A stretch of DNA of 64,000 bases from Seiridium cupressi (GCA_036674765.1 JARVKI010000046.1:186001-250000); one strand, 5' to 3'. Positions 44,596-57,151 are shown, counted from the first letter of the stretch. Translations and numbers: made by a program. Notes: a model not told the origin generated them from the sequence alone.

Positions 44596-45432
44596 ATGAA
44601 AATGTTCATTTCACTCTTTTCACTTTCTAGTATTGCCCTGCTGGCATCCGCAGCAGTGGCTATGCCTAGCCCGGATTCTGATCTACATGTTCGCACCGAG
44701 TCGGCCGCAGCCCCTGATATCTCGGCCATCGTGTCTGTGGACCCCTCGAGCTTCCCGTCCTACCAGACAGGCTCCCTGGAGCGTCAGGATATCAGCAATG
44801 ACACTTCGGTCGAGAAGCGTTGGACCTGCAGCAGTTCACCCACTTTCACCTGGGGTGACTCTGACAATGGTGGCAAAGGCGTCCTGATCACCAACGCCGA
44901 CAGCGACTGGCGTGGCTTCTACTTCTACTACAACAATTGTGACAACGTTCCCTACAAATATGTGTGGGTCAAGGCAGGCGATACTCAATTTGTCTCCCTG
45001 CCTGCTGACTTCCAAGGCCGAGTGACTCGCGGTGTCGACGCCTACAACTTGAATGGAAGTCCACAGATGTTGGCCAGTTGGTTCGAAATCAGTTTCGATT
45101 CCAACGGGTGGGGATGGGCTGATCTGAGCTTGATCAGGGGATGTGACGGCTCAGTGCTCTTGTGGAGTACTGACGGATCTGGAGGTTGGAAGGGGTTCAC
45201 CCAGTGGATTTTGGACGGTGCTCCTACTGGTGCTTACGATATGAAGAACGATGGACAGTGGGTGCTCAAGTATACTGAGAACACTGACGGCAGCATCAAC
45301 ACTATTCCACGCGACTGGTTCATCGCCCAAGTCGGCGCCGACTACGCTTACGTCGATGACTCCCATGGCAGCCCAGTTATTGCATCGACCAATGGACGCT
45401 TTGGAACTTACTGGCCAGCCGGGCGTCCGTAA
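44596..45432 (+). CDS. Secreted protein with signal peptide and Kex2-type cleavage site
   Basis: From ATG 44596 the protein has 278 residues. Residues 1-20 form a signal peptide (FISLFSLSSIALLASAAVAM). A 55-residue propeptide then ends in VEKR, a Kex2-type dibasic site, before WTCSSSPTFTWGD. The mature part (about 200 residues) is rich in Trp, Tyr, Gly and Asp, has three cysteines (WTCSS, NNCDN, RGCDG) and short repeated Trp motifs (DSDWRGFYFYY, NGWGWADL, GGWKGFTQW), suggesting a compact beta-rich fold. Function is unknown; a secreted enzyme, lectin or effector-like role is possible. The stop TAA lies inside a perfect GTAAGT, so a further exon cannot be excluded. The frame is open upstream to 44461, but the signal peptide fixes the start. 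Confidence 0.8.
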   Translation: MKMFISLFSLSSIALLASAAVAMPSPDSDLHVRTESAAAPDISAIVSVDPSSFPSYQTGSLERQDISNDTSVEKRWTCSSSPTFTWGDSDNGGKGVLITNADSDWRGFYFYYNNCDNVPYKYVWVKAGDTQFVSLPADFQGRVTRGVDAYNLNGSPQMLASWFEISFDSNGWGWADLSLIRGCDGSVLLWSTDGSGGWKGFTQWILDGAPTGAYDMKNDGQWVLKYTENTDGSINTIPRDWFIAQVGADYAYVDDSHGSPVIASTNGRFGTYWPAGRP

Positions 45433-45596
45433 GTATACTGATCAGATTGAGGAGGTGGCTTTTGGTTATGGCGGGCGTTGGGTGGGAATATAATGAGGAA
45501 GGATGAGGAAACTGGATCTATCTTGTCCGCCTAGCCAGCAAAATATTGCAACGTAGGATTGGCTGTGAGATTTGGGACCATATACTGGAGATTACG

Positions 45597-46440
45597 TCAA
45601 TTATCTAATTCTGCTACTGCCTCGCGTACCGCATCCATGCCTGCCGTATAATCTTCAAGAAAAGAGGTGGCCTCGAACAGGTGTCCTTGCTTATCCGCCA
45701 AAAAGAGTTTAGCTTTGGTTGAACCCAATTTTTCGATTGTGTATAGCGTCACATTCACAGAAACGTTGTAATCTTTATTTCCCTGAATGAGTATAGCTAA
45801 CGGCCAGCTTTTGAGCCTGTCTGCGTTGTCCTTGAATTGTTCGCACCTTGGATCAACATCACCGACCAAGCTCAGGTAGGCATTCCTATAAAGGTAATAA
45901 TCGTAGAGACATCCATGATCCCAGCCGTTGGAGGGAGGATTACCAGTGGGCCTTTCTGGTGCACTATAGTCGGGATTCTTTTGTCCAGAAGACAGGATTT
46001 GGTGAACACTGAAGGCAGCTTTGTCATACGCAGGAGTAGCTCTAATCTCGACAGGACCGTTGATGAAGGGTAACATATCTTCATCCGCAATTGGCTCGTG
46101 AGTGAGTACATGTAGTGTTGCCGAATTGAAGAAAGGATGGCGGAAGGTGGGAATTCCCGTGGTACATAAAAGTGTAGCTGATAGCCGCAGGGCATGGTGG
46201 CCATGAAAAAACCTAAATAGTCGAGGAGTTATTGCTGTCTGGCAATGCTAGGCGGCGAGTCTAATACTAACGAGCCGACACCCGGCCGACGATAACCCTG
46301 CGACCGGAATTGCCGTCTCCCGACCCCCAGGAGCAAGCGAACCCATAGGCGGCGGATGCCTCCTCAAGGAGACCTTGACCGTCCGCTTGGGGCAGGAGGA
46401 GATATCTTGCACTGATCAGGGGCCATTGTCGTTGGTATCA
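45597..46440 (-). pseudogene. Decayed alpha/beta-hydrolase (esterase-like) gene
   Basis: Reading the minus strand, RYLLLPQADGQGLLEEASAA (about 46395-46340) is the strand preceding the nucleophile elbow of Abhydrolase_3-type esterases, followed in the same frame by RRVIVGRVSAR, where a GxSxG should stand but the flanking glycines are lost, then TAG. The downstream half continues in another frame: GIPTFRHPFFNS (about 46145), then 45597-46076 with an acid residue in LIQGNKDYNV and a histidine in DKQGHLFE. A third frame overlaps the join. The missing nucleophile motif plus at least one frameshift and one stop mark it as non-functional. The N-terminal oxyanion segment was not found upstream. Confidence 0.75.
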
Positions 46441-47390
46441 CACTTGTACCAACCAGGGAGGGATGCAGGCCCGGCCTCCGCCAACAAGCCCTCCAGAATG
46501 GAAGAACAGAAAGACGGTATTGGTTGAAATATAGCCATCTGCTTCATATATATCGCACTCGGAGGGCTGCCGTGGATGGCGTATGTGCGTGTGCTCTTCG
46601 TTAATATGATGACGGTGAACAGCAGGTTGCGATGAACTGGTTGGGTAGTGAAGAAGAGTGACGGTGCAAACGACCCGGGGCTGGACAGAGAAGATAGTAT
46701 ATAAGCCGAGAAGAGAGATGCCTTCAATTATGCGCCTACCGTAAGCCTAAATGCAAACAGGTTACCGTACCCGGGACCAGCTGAGATTAGTCGTCGGTTG
46801 TATCGACTGGAGCCGATATCAGTCACCCATGACTACGTATTCGCCCAAGAGTCGAGGAATATGCTATATATAAGGCACTGGCCATGTTGGGGAAATCGTA
46901 TACTCGGTCACATGAAAGATCGCGCAGAAGAAGCCGGTTTTGTCTCTGTATGATCAGATGATCAGAATACTCGGCCTCTGTAATAGGATTCACCATTGCC
47001 CTGTCGCCAGATGCGGATGTGAGGAAGGCGCGACAAACTCACGAATGCACGTGATACTGCGGGGTCCATCTCCTTGCATTAGCTGGGCTTTGATGCGTCG
47101 CTTGTCGATTAGGTGGGCGCGGGGAAGACCCTGTGCTACTTCCGTCATTTCAGACCAGGTTTGGTAACGACCGTTAGCGCATTGGTTCGTTGATTAGCCT
47201 GCGCCTGGACAATGGAGAAAAAAATATCTCGAGTCTCCAGGGTCAACAATCTTGGCGGTTCAGAATATGCAAGCTCGAAGTGAATAAAGTATAATATCTA
47301 CATCTCTCTTTATCCTGGTAACGCTGGACTTATTTATGGATGGGCCATAGCTAGTCACTCAGCCATTCTCAACTCCTCCAGAAAACAATC
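46441..47390. other. Intergenic, 0.95 kb
   Basis: Upstream of the SulP gene; may include the lost N-terminal part of the decayed hydrolase (minus-strand frame 46416-46727). Nothing else supported. Confidence 0.45.
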
Positions 47391-49863
47391 ATGTCGCCCC
47401 GGCCCTCGCCCCCGTCGCGGACGAACTCGCGCCAGGCCGATCACGCCCCGACAACTCCAAGTGCCCTGCGCAACAGCCGTACTTTGTCCTCGTCCTCGTT
47501 ATCGAACAACAGTGTAGACGGAGATGATGATCCCTACAGCGACAACAGCCCCCCTCGAGCTCACGCGGGCCCCAGTGTAATACCAAATACCTCGTCCGAT
47601 CTATCGGAGACGACCTCTCTTCTCCACCACGAACGAGCACACCCGGGCCCATGCGACCATGGCACCTTTTCGCCCCGCCCATCTAGCCCGGTCGGCAGCA
47701 GTTTTAAAGGATCTGATGTCGATGTCGGCTCATTGTTGGGATCGGAAGCCTCGACCGAACGACAGCTGAAGGGCAACTGGAGGAAGACCCTGTCCTCCAA
47801 GATGAGGACCAAGACTATGACCAACTCCAGCTCGCTCGCAGAGCAGCATGGTTTCCAGGACTCTTCCATGATGTACCTGTCTTACTATGTGCCTTCCCTG
47901 ATTTGGATACGGCAGTACAATTGGACGTGGTTGAAAGGAGATGTCACGGCAGCCATAACTCTGGCATCCATGTACCTGCCCATGGCGCTCTCGTACGCCG
48001 ACAGCTTGGCGCATGTGCCTGCTATCAATGGGCTGTATGCCTTTGTATTCAATCCATTCATCTATGGCTTGCTTGGCAGCTGCCCCCAAATGGTCGTGGG
48101 GCCAGAAGCAGCAGGTTCGCTCTTGGTAGGCTCCATCGTAAAGAGCAGTATCGATCTCGGGCGTGGCGAGGACGATAATGCTGCCTTACATGCCCAGATC
48201 GCTGGTGTTGCTGTTGGTATCGCTGGGGCTACGGTTTTTCTCATGGGCTTGTTCCGCCTGGGCTTCCTGGACAGTGTTCTTAGTCGGCCATTTCTGCGGG
48301 GCTTCATTTCTGCCATTGGCGTGGTCATCTTTATCGATCAGTTGATTCCTGTCCTAGGGCTCTCCCCTATTGCTGCGAGGACGCCTGGTGTTGGTCATGG
48401 CAGCTCAGTCCAGAAACTGGAGTTTCTTTTCACTCACCTTCCCGATCTCCATAAACTCTCAGCCATCATTGGGATTGTGAGTTTCTTTGTGATCATGGTT
48501 CTGCGGTATGTTGTTGAGCCCTTTATATTTTGGTTCATTGTCTCATTAATTTCTACAGAGAAGTCAAAAGACGCCTCCAACCTCGATATCCAGGTGTGGC
48601 TTATACCCCTGACCGACTCCTCGTTGTTGTTGTGTCGGCACTATTGGCATGGAGATTACGGTGGGATGAGCGAGGTGTTGGAGTCTTGGGTGACGTTCAG
48701 CAGGGCGGCGGTAACTTATTTGAATTCCGAAATCCGTTCCAGTCGTCCCATGTGACGCATATCCGCGAGGCAATGGGCACATCTTTCCTCATTGGCATGC
48801 TTGGCTTCTTCGAGTCGTCTGTCGCAGCCAAAAGCCTGGGAACTGGAGATTCAATTGAGGGCATGCAACTGAGTCCTAACAGAGAACTCATTGCTCTCGG
48901 CGTCTCGAACCTCATTGGTTCTTGCTTCATGGCAATCCCGGCGTTTGGTGGGTATGGCAGAAGCAAGGTCAACAAGTCAACTGGAGGTACAAGTCCCATG
49001 AGTTCAATCCTGCTGAGTATCATCACTGTTTTCTGTATTGTCTTTATCCTTCCTTGGTTCTACTATATACCAGTAAGTATTCCATCTCCAGAAATTCGCC
49101 ATAGCCACATTCTAAACGCTAATGTTATCAGAAACCCGTCCTCGCGTCCCTCATATCTGTAGTGGCTTGGTCTCTGATTGAAGAGGCGCCTCACGACGTT
49201 GCGTTCTTTTTGCGGATCAGAGGCTGGACGGAACTGTCTCTGATGGCTGTCATCCTGCTCGTTACTGTCTTCTTTTCGCTGAATCTGGGTATTGCGATCG
49301 GGATTGGGCTGTCGCTTCTCCAAGTCATTCGTCACGCAACGCGCCCGCGCATTCAAATTCTTGGACGTAACCCAGGGACTGAGCGGTTCGAGAATGCCGA
49401 GGAAAACCCCGAGCGCCTTGAGTTTATCGAAGGCTGCCTCATCGTCAAGATACCGGAGCCTCTTACATTCGCCAATACTGGTGACCTCAAAAATAGATTG
49501 CGAAGACTTGAGCGTTACGGCACAGGCCTTGCTCACCCAGCACTGCCTCGACTACGGCCCTCAAGCAGTCACCAGAACGTGATATTTGACATTCACGGGG
49601 TGACCTCCCTGGACGGCTCCGGTACACAGGTACTAGAAGAGATTGTGCGGAACTATCGTGCTCGAGGTGTCCGCGTGTTTTTCAGCCGGGCTCCAAGTAA
49701 GAACCACCACGTCTGGAAACTCTTAGAAAGCAGCGGCATCGTGGAACTTGTGGGCGGCGAGACGCATTTCGTTCACGATGTCAAAGATGCTATTCGAATG
49801 ACGGAGGTCCAAGACCTGGAAGAGACAGGCGCTTGTGTAATTGCAAGCGACGACCTATCGTAA
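47391..49863 (+). CDS. SulP-family anion (sulfate-type) transporter with STAS domain
   Basis: Three exons: 47391-48505, 48559-49072 and 49132-49863. Introns are 53 and 59 nt (GTATGT, GTAAGT), giving 786 residues. A disordered Ser/Pro-rich cytosolic N-terminus of about 165 residues precedes the membrane domain, which starts SYYVPSLIWIRQYNWTWLKG and contains LASMYLPMALSYADSLAHVP and PQMVVGPEAAGSLLVG, typical of SulP carriers. The last exon encodes the cytosolic STAS domain (about residues 610-770), with FDIHGVTSLDGSGTQVLEEI. The long N-terminus and the overall form resemble the poorly studied yeast YPR003C type more than the plasma-membrane sulfate permeases Sul1/Sul2. Substrate and membrane location are therefore open. 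Intact. Confidence 0.9.
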
Positions 49864-50943
49864 GACTATCAACGCACATGTGTCGACTGATTAAGCAGGC
49901 TAGCAGCCCTGGCCGCGTCTTTTGACACAAGAAAAGCATTTGCTTGATTTTTTGATGCATCGAGCGGGGAACTCATTTGCCGACATGTTATATATCACCA
50001 TACAAATCAGAAGTTATAGCGTTACCACTTAATGGTGTAAAGCGCTTTGCTCCGAGGATACCCGAAATATATCACAACACAATGGCTTTAAACAATTTTT
50101 TGGATGAATCGTTAACTAGGAGTACCGTGGTGTCTTGGGCGGGGTTTTTGTGATGTACATGGACCGGTAAATGGACATTGAATGCAGTTGCATCGTCATA
50201 GTCTTCTTCCCTGTGTTACAGTGGTCCTCGATGCATCTGCCATAACAGGGACAGGATTATTGAGACTCCCCATACCCTCTAGCTGCAAAGGGGTGCTGAG
50301 GAAATGCAAACTCAAAGTCTACCAAAGGTCACCAAAACCATGAATGAGCTCAGCAGATGATTCGACCACGTCTGTTGGCTTACAAAAAGACACCCACTGA
50401 AGGGATTGGAGATTTGCATGGACGGGGACAAAAGTCGGCGACCACGGTGCTCTCTTTTTTGCGTGACCTGCCACGGCACGACAGTTGGTCAAACTTCTTT
50501 CTCCAGAGACCTAGCTCATGGTTGATACTATACCGGTTCGGCTCTCGCGCCAAACTCGCGCAAATGAAACAATCGTATATGCCCGCTTGCTGATTGGCGA
50601 GAGGACGCAGCTCGGACAACTCGGCGCTTGCGTCCGCCGTCGTTAGCCAATAAGACTTCGCACTACTCGGCAGATATGTTGGCCGATGTTGTTATTATGT
50701 CATTTTCATCAAGCTAGAATACTCTCTATCGGTAATACAAACAACACTTTGGTTGCATTCATCGCCGGGGCCTTTCGATGCCGTTCACTCCGTCGAGAAA
50801 TACGGGAAGTGGTCCGCTTCGAGATCGTATAAAATAACCTAACCCAATGGCTACTACGCTCTAGGATCTGGGAATACCGACAGATCAAATCTGAAAGAAT
50901 TTAAAATCATTTCCTACGTTCTTATCAAATATCGAAATTCAAC
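49864..50943. other. Intergenic, 1.1 kb
   Basis: 3' flank of the SulP gene and promoter of the P450 gene, with TATAAAA at 50828-50834. No supported gene; overlapping frames at 50357-50619 are shadows of each other. Confidence 0.5.
50828..50834 (+). promoter_or_regulatory. TATA box of the P450 gene
   Basis: TATAAAA 110-116 bp upstream of the ATG at 50944. Confidence 0.45.
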
Positions 50944-52741
50944 ATGAATGACTCAAGCGCAAGTCATCTATACATTCCAATCGCCGCACTATGTGTGGCA
51001 ATTGCAGGAGTATGATTTCTATGATTCGGCTTATTCAAGACAGCACAGAAGCTTACAGCGATGGCAGTGGATATACACCTTGCTCAGCAGCCCAATGGCA
51101 AAGTTGCCCGGGCCATACTCTACGATATTCACAGACATCCCTCTCAAATGGACCATGGTGAAAGGTCGGAAGCCATATTGGGTAGATGACCTACACAGAA
51201 GATATGGTATGATACCTAGGTACTCGAGTAACACGAAGTCCACATAGTGATTTTGAGATGTACCAGGTCCCATCGTCCGAATCAGCCCACACGAAGCCAG
51301 CGTTCAAGACACCGCTGCCGTGCGACAGATATACCAGGTCAAGGGGGAGTTTTTGAAGGCCGACTTCTACGACAAACTAGCCAGCGCGATCGTGAATGTA
51401 TTCACTACTCGCGACGTTGATATCCATAAGCACCAGAGACGGCTCCTATCTGGGGAGATGGCAGAGTCTGGCCTTGTAAAACATTTGCCGGTCATTGAAA
51501 GTAAAGTACGCATGACAATCGAGCGTATGCGGGAGGAGATGCAGCAGCGCAAGACTACCGTGAGTCTAGAAGCAACCAAAGGCTTGGTCATCAGCTTACA
51601 CTTAGCATAGGACGTATTTCACTGGTTCCTTTCCATGGCCACGGATGTGATTGGCGAACTGAGCTTTGGCGAATCGTTTAGGATGCTGGAGACTGGGGAG
51701 GTATGGATATTTCGATCGGAGGACAACCCTGTTCTGACAAATTTATGCAGAAAAATCAATACATGCACGACTTGAAGGGTGTAGCAAAGGCTGGAGGTAT
51801 CAGGGTGACATTTCCTTTTCTCATCAAGGTGGCCCGCTATATCACGATCCCTGTCATCAGCAATGCTTATGAAAACCGTCGACGGACGCTGGAGTATGCC
51901 GAGCAGTCACTCCAGAGGCACCAACGCATTGTCCAGGAGCAAGGGGATGAGGCCAAGCCGACGCTGCTGTCGAAGCTCTATAACAAGGCAGGCGAAGGCG
52001 ATGATGCGCTGACTTTCACGGAGCTGCGTGACACCGCCACGTCCTATATCGTCGCTGGCTCAGACACTACCGTAAGTGCTGCAGTTTGTGTGAACCCGGT
52101 CATGTGTAACTCAAGTACTCTCTAGGCAAACACGCTCACCTACATCATCTGGATGGTGTGCAAACACCCCGAGATCAAGGCCAAGCTCCTCCGAGAGCTA
52201 GGCACACTGCCACACGGCTTCGAGTATGCCGACGTGAAGAACCTCAGCTATCTCAACCAGATCGTCGAGGAGACGTTACGACTGTATCCTGCTGCACCCG
52301 CAGGACTGCCGAGAACGGTGCCGCCGGGTGGTGCGAACCTCGCCGGCCACTACATCCCAGCTGGTTACACCGTCAGTGCTCAAGCCTGGACTATGCATCG
52401 TCACCCGGAGGTGTTCCCCGACCCGTTGAAGTACGACCCTTCGCGGTGGGAGAACCCCACGAAAGCAATGAAGGACACATTCGTGCCGTTCGGGGGTGGC
52501 AGCCGAGGTAAGCCGGTACTTCACTAATGGGACGGAATGTTTCGCTAATATCGACCAAATAGTTTGTTTGGGTCTACACCTCGCCCGCATGGAGTTGCGA
52601 TTGGCTACAGCTCGCTTCTTCTCCACTTTCCCCAACGCCACAGCTTCGTCGCGTGAGGGCTTCAAAGATGAAGACATGGATCCAGATATGTTTTTCTTGT
52701 TGACACCGAACAAGCATAGGTGCTTAATCGAAGCTTACTAA
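50944..52741 (+). CDS. Cytochrome P450 monooxygenase
   Basis: Seven exons: 50944-51009, 51059-51206, 51267-51559, 51611-51700, 51751-52071, 52126-52507, 52563-52741. All six junctions keep the frame (introns 49-60 nt), giving 492 residues. Exon 1 encodes a short membrane anchor (YIPIAALCVAIAG). Then come AKLPGPYST (Pro-rich hinge), AGSDTT in helix I (301-306), the ETLR ExxR pair (355-358), DPSRWENP, and the heme loop FGGGSRVCLG with the proximal ligand C435. It would be an ER-bound oxygenase needing a P450 reductase encoded elsewhere. The family number and substrate cannot be read from the sequence. Neighbours (a receptor and an FAD monooxygenase) hint at specialised metabolism, but no core synthase is nearby. 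Appears intact. Confidence 0.92.
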
Positions 52742-53777
52742 GACGGGTGGCAACTAAATCAAATGGATTAGTGAGAACCTGTGTAGATAGAGGACCACAA
52801 AGCGTACATTGTCCGTGCTCGACCAGAGAAAACCACGTTGTCATGATACATCGTTGAAGTCTCATCGTCATAGCACTGTGGCGTTCTCGAAGGAAGCATT
52901 CACAGGCTGACAAGTCGGGTTCAATGACACTCCGCCCTTCACTCGTGTCAACGCGCGAGCCGATGTGACTGCACTGATGGTCCAGCATAGATGCCACTGA
53001 TAGACCTCAAAGAAATTTCGAGATCCTCTGGCTGATATACCTCCGTCCATGAACCTTCATTATAGGACAGCGAGCCTGAATTGTTGTCCTCGCCCTGGGC
53101 GAACACGGGAAATTCTGTCATATACGCATGGCAATTGCCTTCTTGGAAGACTGAAGTCTGCACACTAGAGCTCAGGTCATCTGCGTACACCATGACGACA
53201 GGAACCAATTGTACCTCAGTCAGCACGACAGGCACTTTATAAACAGTCCTTATCAAGACGTCTAGAGCTGGGTCGTATAGAAAATAGCAGAAGCTGGCGT
53301 TGTCCAAAAATGTCGGAGGGTGGCTCCTGGTAGCAGACGGTGAGGGTTGTTGAGATCGAACCAGTCTTCCCACAGCCGCACGCATAGCTTGGAATCGATG
53401 TGTCAGCTTCCGCAGCGAGATAGCTGTCCTAAGTGCAGGCATCCATCGATAGAACGATTGTTGTCACTTTTCACATGAAGTCAAAATGGACCAACCATTT
53501 CACCACCCCCTGGTACGATAAGAGCTCCCGATCATGCTGCAGACGAATATGAACCCTCGTGACTGTGTCCATCAGGAACAGGGCAACATATTTGGCCGGG
53601 TACATTTTTAGGGGTTGGTACGGAGGACAACATGGTCATCGAGTATGAGTTCTTGCAATTATGATCAATTGTTCGCTCGCTTTCTCATTTTTATGCTGTG
53701 CGCTCTTATGCTATCGCTAATACAAATATAATGTGCGGGTATCGCTCCGGCTAATTTGCTTTTTGCCTAATATGTTT
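52742..53777. other. Convergent intergenic region with an unassigned minus-strand frame
   Basis: Between the 3' ends of the P450 and receptor genes. A 164-codon minus-strand frame (52948-53442) contains FLYDPALDVLIRTVYKVPVV and SGSLSYNEGSWTEVYQPEDL; it could be a small gene or a remnant, but I do not recognise it. Confidence 0.4.
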
Positions 53778-55406
53778 TTATACCATCTCCCTGCCATAGT
53801 GATGACTAGAGTAGTTATGACACCCCTTGGAGCGATCAACCAACTCCAACTCGGACTCGCTGACAATGGACGCGGTGCCATCTTCTCCACGCGTGTGCTT
53901 CACAGAGATGATTGTTGTTTTGGTGATTGCCGGCCCGTTCCCGTTCGCAGTGCCCATGGTGCCGCGCGCGGTGCCGAATGCCAAAGAATTATTGTTGCTG
54001 GATCTCGACCGAATGTAGTCGGTGCTGCGCTTCTTCAGCCGTCGGAACAGGCCGGCCATTCCCGGCATGCAGGCGCAAATCACACCAGCGTCGAGCTCAA
54101 TGAGCGACCAGGCGGCGAGCTTGGCGAAATCGTATGTCGAGTTTGTGCTGCTTGTCCACCCGACTAGGGACTGCAGGCGAATCACGCTGCAGATGGTGAC
54201 GAAAAGTCCGACGAGGAACGTCATAATAATGCCGGATTTCTTCTTCCACGTCAAATCGAGTTTCAAGCTTTGGGGTTGTTAGCATCTTTCAGACACCTGC
54301 AAGAGGGAAAAACTTCAAACTTACAGTTGTGGAATGGGGATGAAGAAAATAATAATGTCGAGAACAATGTTCAAACCCGCACATGTGTACGTTTGAGCAT
54401 TCATGTCGATGCAGGTCCCCTTCTTTTCATTGTCCCAACGTGCCCAACTATAGTCGAAGGGCACACAGTATGTAAACATGGTGACGACAAATGAGATGCA
54501 AAACAGCCCCATAACGACCATCAGGATGTGGACTTGTTTTCGGAACAGTGGATCAGGGAAAATACGAAGATACAACAGCAGAATCGAGATCTTCGTAATG
54601 GTAGACTCGATAACATACGCAAACTCGGCAACGTAGAACAGCTATCACGTATATCAGTAAGAACCGCTGAGCCTGCATGGGATGGCTAGACTTACGATGA
54701 GTACGATGTTGATATGTAAATCGTCGAGTGTCCACATGTCGAGCCCGAGACCAAAGACAACCACTGGAAGAAGTCAGCACAGGTCCAGCGCATACGGGCG
54801 CAAATGCCAACTTACTCAACTCGGCACCGATCGTCACCCCAGTGAGCACCGCCCATGAAAGCACGATTGCCCAGTCATCCCAACCAAGTGACATGCCACC
54901 AAAGTATGTTGACCGCGCCAGTAAACGGCCAGTCAAGAACGTCGTGGCGAAAGCCCAAAGTGTCCAAGCAATCGCTCTGATGGTCCCTTGGATGTTCCTT
55001 GTCTTGGTTCCACACGTTGTCGTTATGAGAAGCTCGGCCTCTACTCTTAGGTGAGCGGGTGTACGATAGATATCGGGCATCTGTTTACTGACCTAGGAAT
55101 TGGTGCGTTGTGCAGTTTGCATTCAAGCACGTAGTTACGTCAGATGTGATAAAGTCTTCGACGGTATCACAGCTCCGCGAGCCGGCATGCGTAGCAAAGC
55201 ATGAATACTAGACAATGGTCAGTTCCGCAGACCAGCATGGCTTGCGTGATTCGGGAGGGCTCTCTTACGGCACATGTTGGTAGTTCATCCTCCAGGCTCG
55301 TGAGGATCGTCATCAGATCCGAAGATCTCGGCTGTGGATCTGCAGCCACAAGAGCCACCATCAAGGCCAGAAGCCATAATCCTATCCTAGGGAGTGTCGA
55401 CGCCAT
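53778..55406 (-). CDS. PTH11-type receptor with a CFEM-like extracellular domain
   Basis: Six exons: 55406-55269, 55207-55093, 55043-54816, 54763-54696, 54641-54325, 54267-53778, giving 451 residues. A signal peptide (about 1-21) precedes a CFEM-like region. Next are seven hydrophobic helices with the family features LGWDDWAIVLSW, VVFGLGLDMWTL, AEFAYVIESTITKISILLLY, FIPIPQLLKLDLTW and GLFVTICSVIRLQSLVGW. The tail is Ser/Asn-rich. PTH11 proteins sense surfaces or nutrients; in Magnaporthe the founding member acts in appressorium induction. The CFEM-like domain has LPTCAYSCFATHAGSRSCD and later NANC, but the usual CxC is absent. The exon 2/3 junction (55092-55044, acceptor AAGAG) is the least certain; the others are well supported. 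Confidence 0.87.
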
Positions 55407-57151
55407 CTCAGCTGATCTGATTGCACCAGGTTCCCACGATTGACATTCTACGAAGGTGTGCGAACGACCGACTAAAAGTGGACAAAAGTCTTTGGAATCT
55501 GGGTCAGAGGGTTACCATAAACATGGTGCAAACTTGGTGCGAACACGCCCAATTTCAAGCAAGAATGCGGGTCAGAGGTGACATTGGGTTCTCGGACACG
55601 CGGCAGATACATGGGTTTTCAAGATCCTGGATGCCGTGACAAGTTCCTTGACTCGGCTCACCCGTAGTCCACGGTTAGTAAGGGCGAGGCAGTCCTTGCC
55701 CTTGATCACAAACCTTGTTTGATGACCCCAGATGCAAAATAGTTCCAAGACTACATACGCTGGGCGAGACTAGCCACTGTTGGGCCTTGCCTTCCTGCAT
55801 CTCGAATGCCGTCGCCCCAAAAGTACAAACTGCAGATCTTAGCAACGTGGCGCGCATGGCACTATGGCCGTTCTAGGAACCGAGATATGTTCGGACGCGT
55901 GAGAATGGAACGGTACTCCATATTCTCGGGAGTAGGCATGCCAGGGCATCCTAGTAGATTGTCACACCATTTTTAGGAACGTTGACTGAAAGGGGGGGAG
56001 CTAGGATCAACAAGCCTAGTTCGCAATACTACCTCTGTCTGGCCAGGAACAATGGTAATTCAGGCCACAAATTTCCTGACCAACGCTATATTAGACAGTG
56101 GCGCTGCCCGCGACGCCTCATGTGGGTCGATAAAGCTTCTAGCTTGGCAGCCCATTGCCGACACAGTATGCAGCGCGATGCGATTCAAGTGAACTAACTC
56201 CCACCATGAGTCGGAGCTGGAAATGATTACAGTCACTTTTAAGATGAGGAAACACATGCTGCCTTGGGACGCACCCGCAGATCCATTTGGAAGCCTATCC
56301 AGTCATCGAAGTCATCGAAGCCATCGGCTCGAGACGGCGGGCCGAGTGGACCTTCGAACTCACAGACAGCGGCAGAATCCGCGCGAGTCAGATTTTTGGG
56401 CCCATACGGACCATACCCTGCTTCCCCGGGCTGCGGGCTGGCGTGCTCTGGCCGGCGTCCTGATCAGCATTCTTAAGCTTTGGGATTGCCGAGGTTTTTG
56501 CGTTGTCAATTTTCGCCGGTTTAGTCTGCAGCAAGCTTTGAGCTAGAGATCCATGCTGCAGCATCCTTGATCTCGACAAGGTTTTATATCATTTCCGGCC
56601 TAGCTAGCAGATACAAGTGCATACGAATTCCTCTAGCATAAGTAACTAGCTCAAATTCCACCAAGTCGACGAGCGAATTTCTCGTCCGAAAGATGGACTA
56701 ATAACGCATAAATCTAGTTGGTCTTGGTGGATTCTCATGGCTAGAACATGAGTGGGCTCGCCCCTTGCATGCCCCTCAGCTGGGTCCCCTCTCTGTTCTA
56801 ACTTCATTTGACATCGCTGGGACCCGTCGTTTCTGTGTGTAAAATTGCCCTCGGCATCTTCGCTTCAGGTGTGTGCGTTATCTCACAAGTTGCGGGAGTG
56901 CCGTTGGCCAGACTGCCATCACTTATCTAATATGGGCCGATCTGAAGGGCGAGGCTAGTCATTGCCATCTGCTCTGATACAGGGGTCGACGCGTGTTAGC
57001 CCATAGTTTTTCATGGTTCTCCAAAGCATTCATCTCCAAGGTAAGTGCTGGCAGTGCTGTGAGGGACAAACACTTTCCGCTTTCCTCTTGATACCAGTCG
57101 TGCGATAGTCCGTCTTGCACGCAAAGCCTTCTGAGCATACATTATTCCAAC
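55407..57151. other. Divergent intergenic region, 1.7 kb
   Basis: Between the receptor and FAD monooxygenase starts. Frames of up to 107 codons (56223-56546) overlap others and match nothing. Contains short GAAGTCATCGAAG-like direct repeats near 56300-56320. Confidence 0.45.

Noticed and set aside
52948..53442. 164-codon minus-strand frame as a gene
   Set aside because: No recognisable family or splice junctions, and no conserved motif; left as unassigned.
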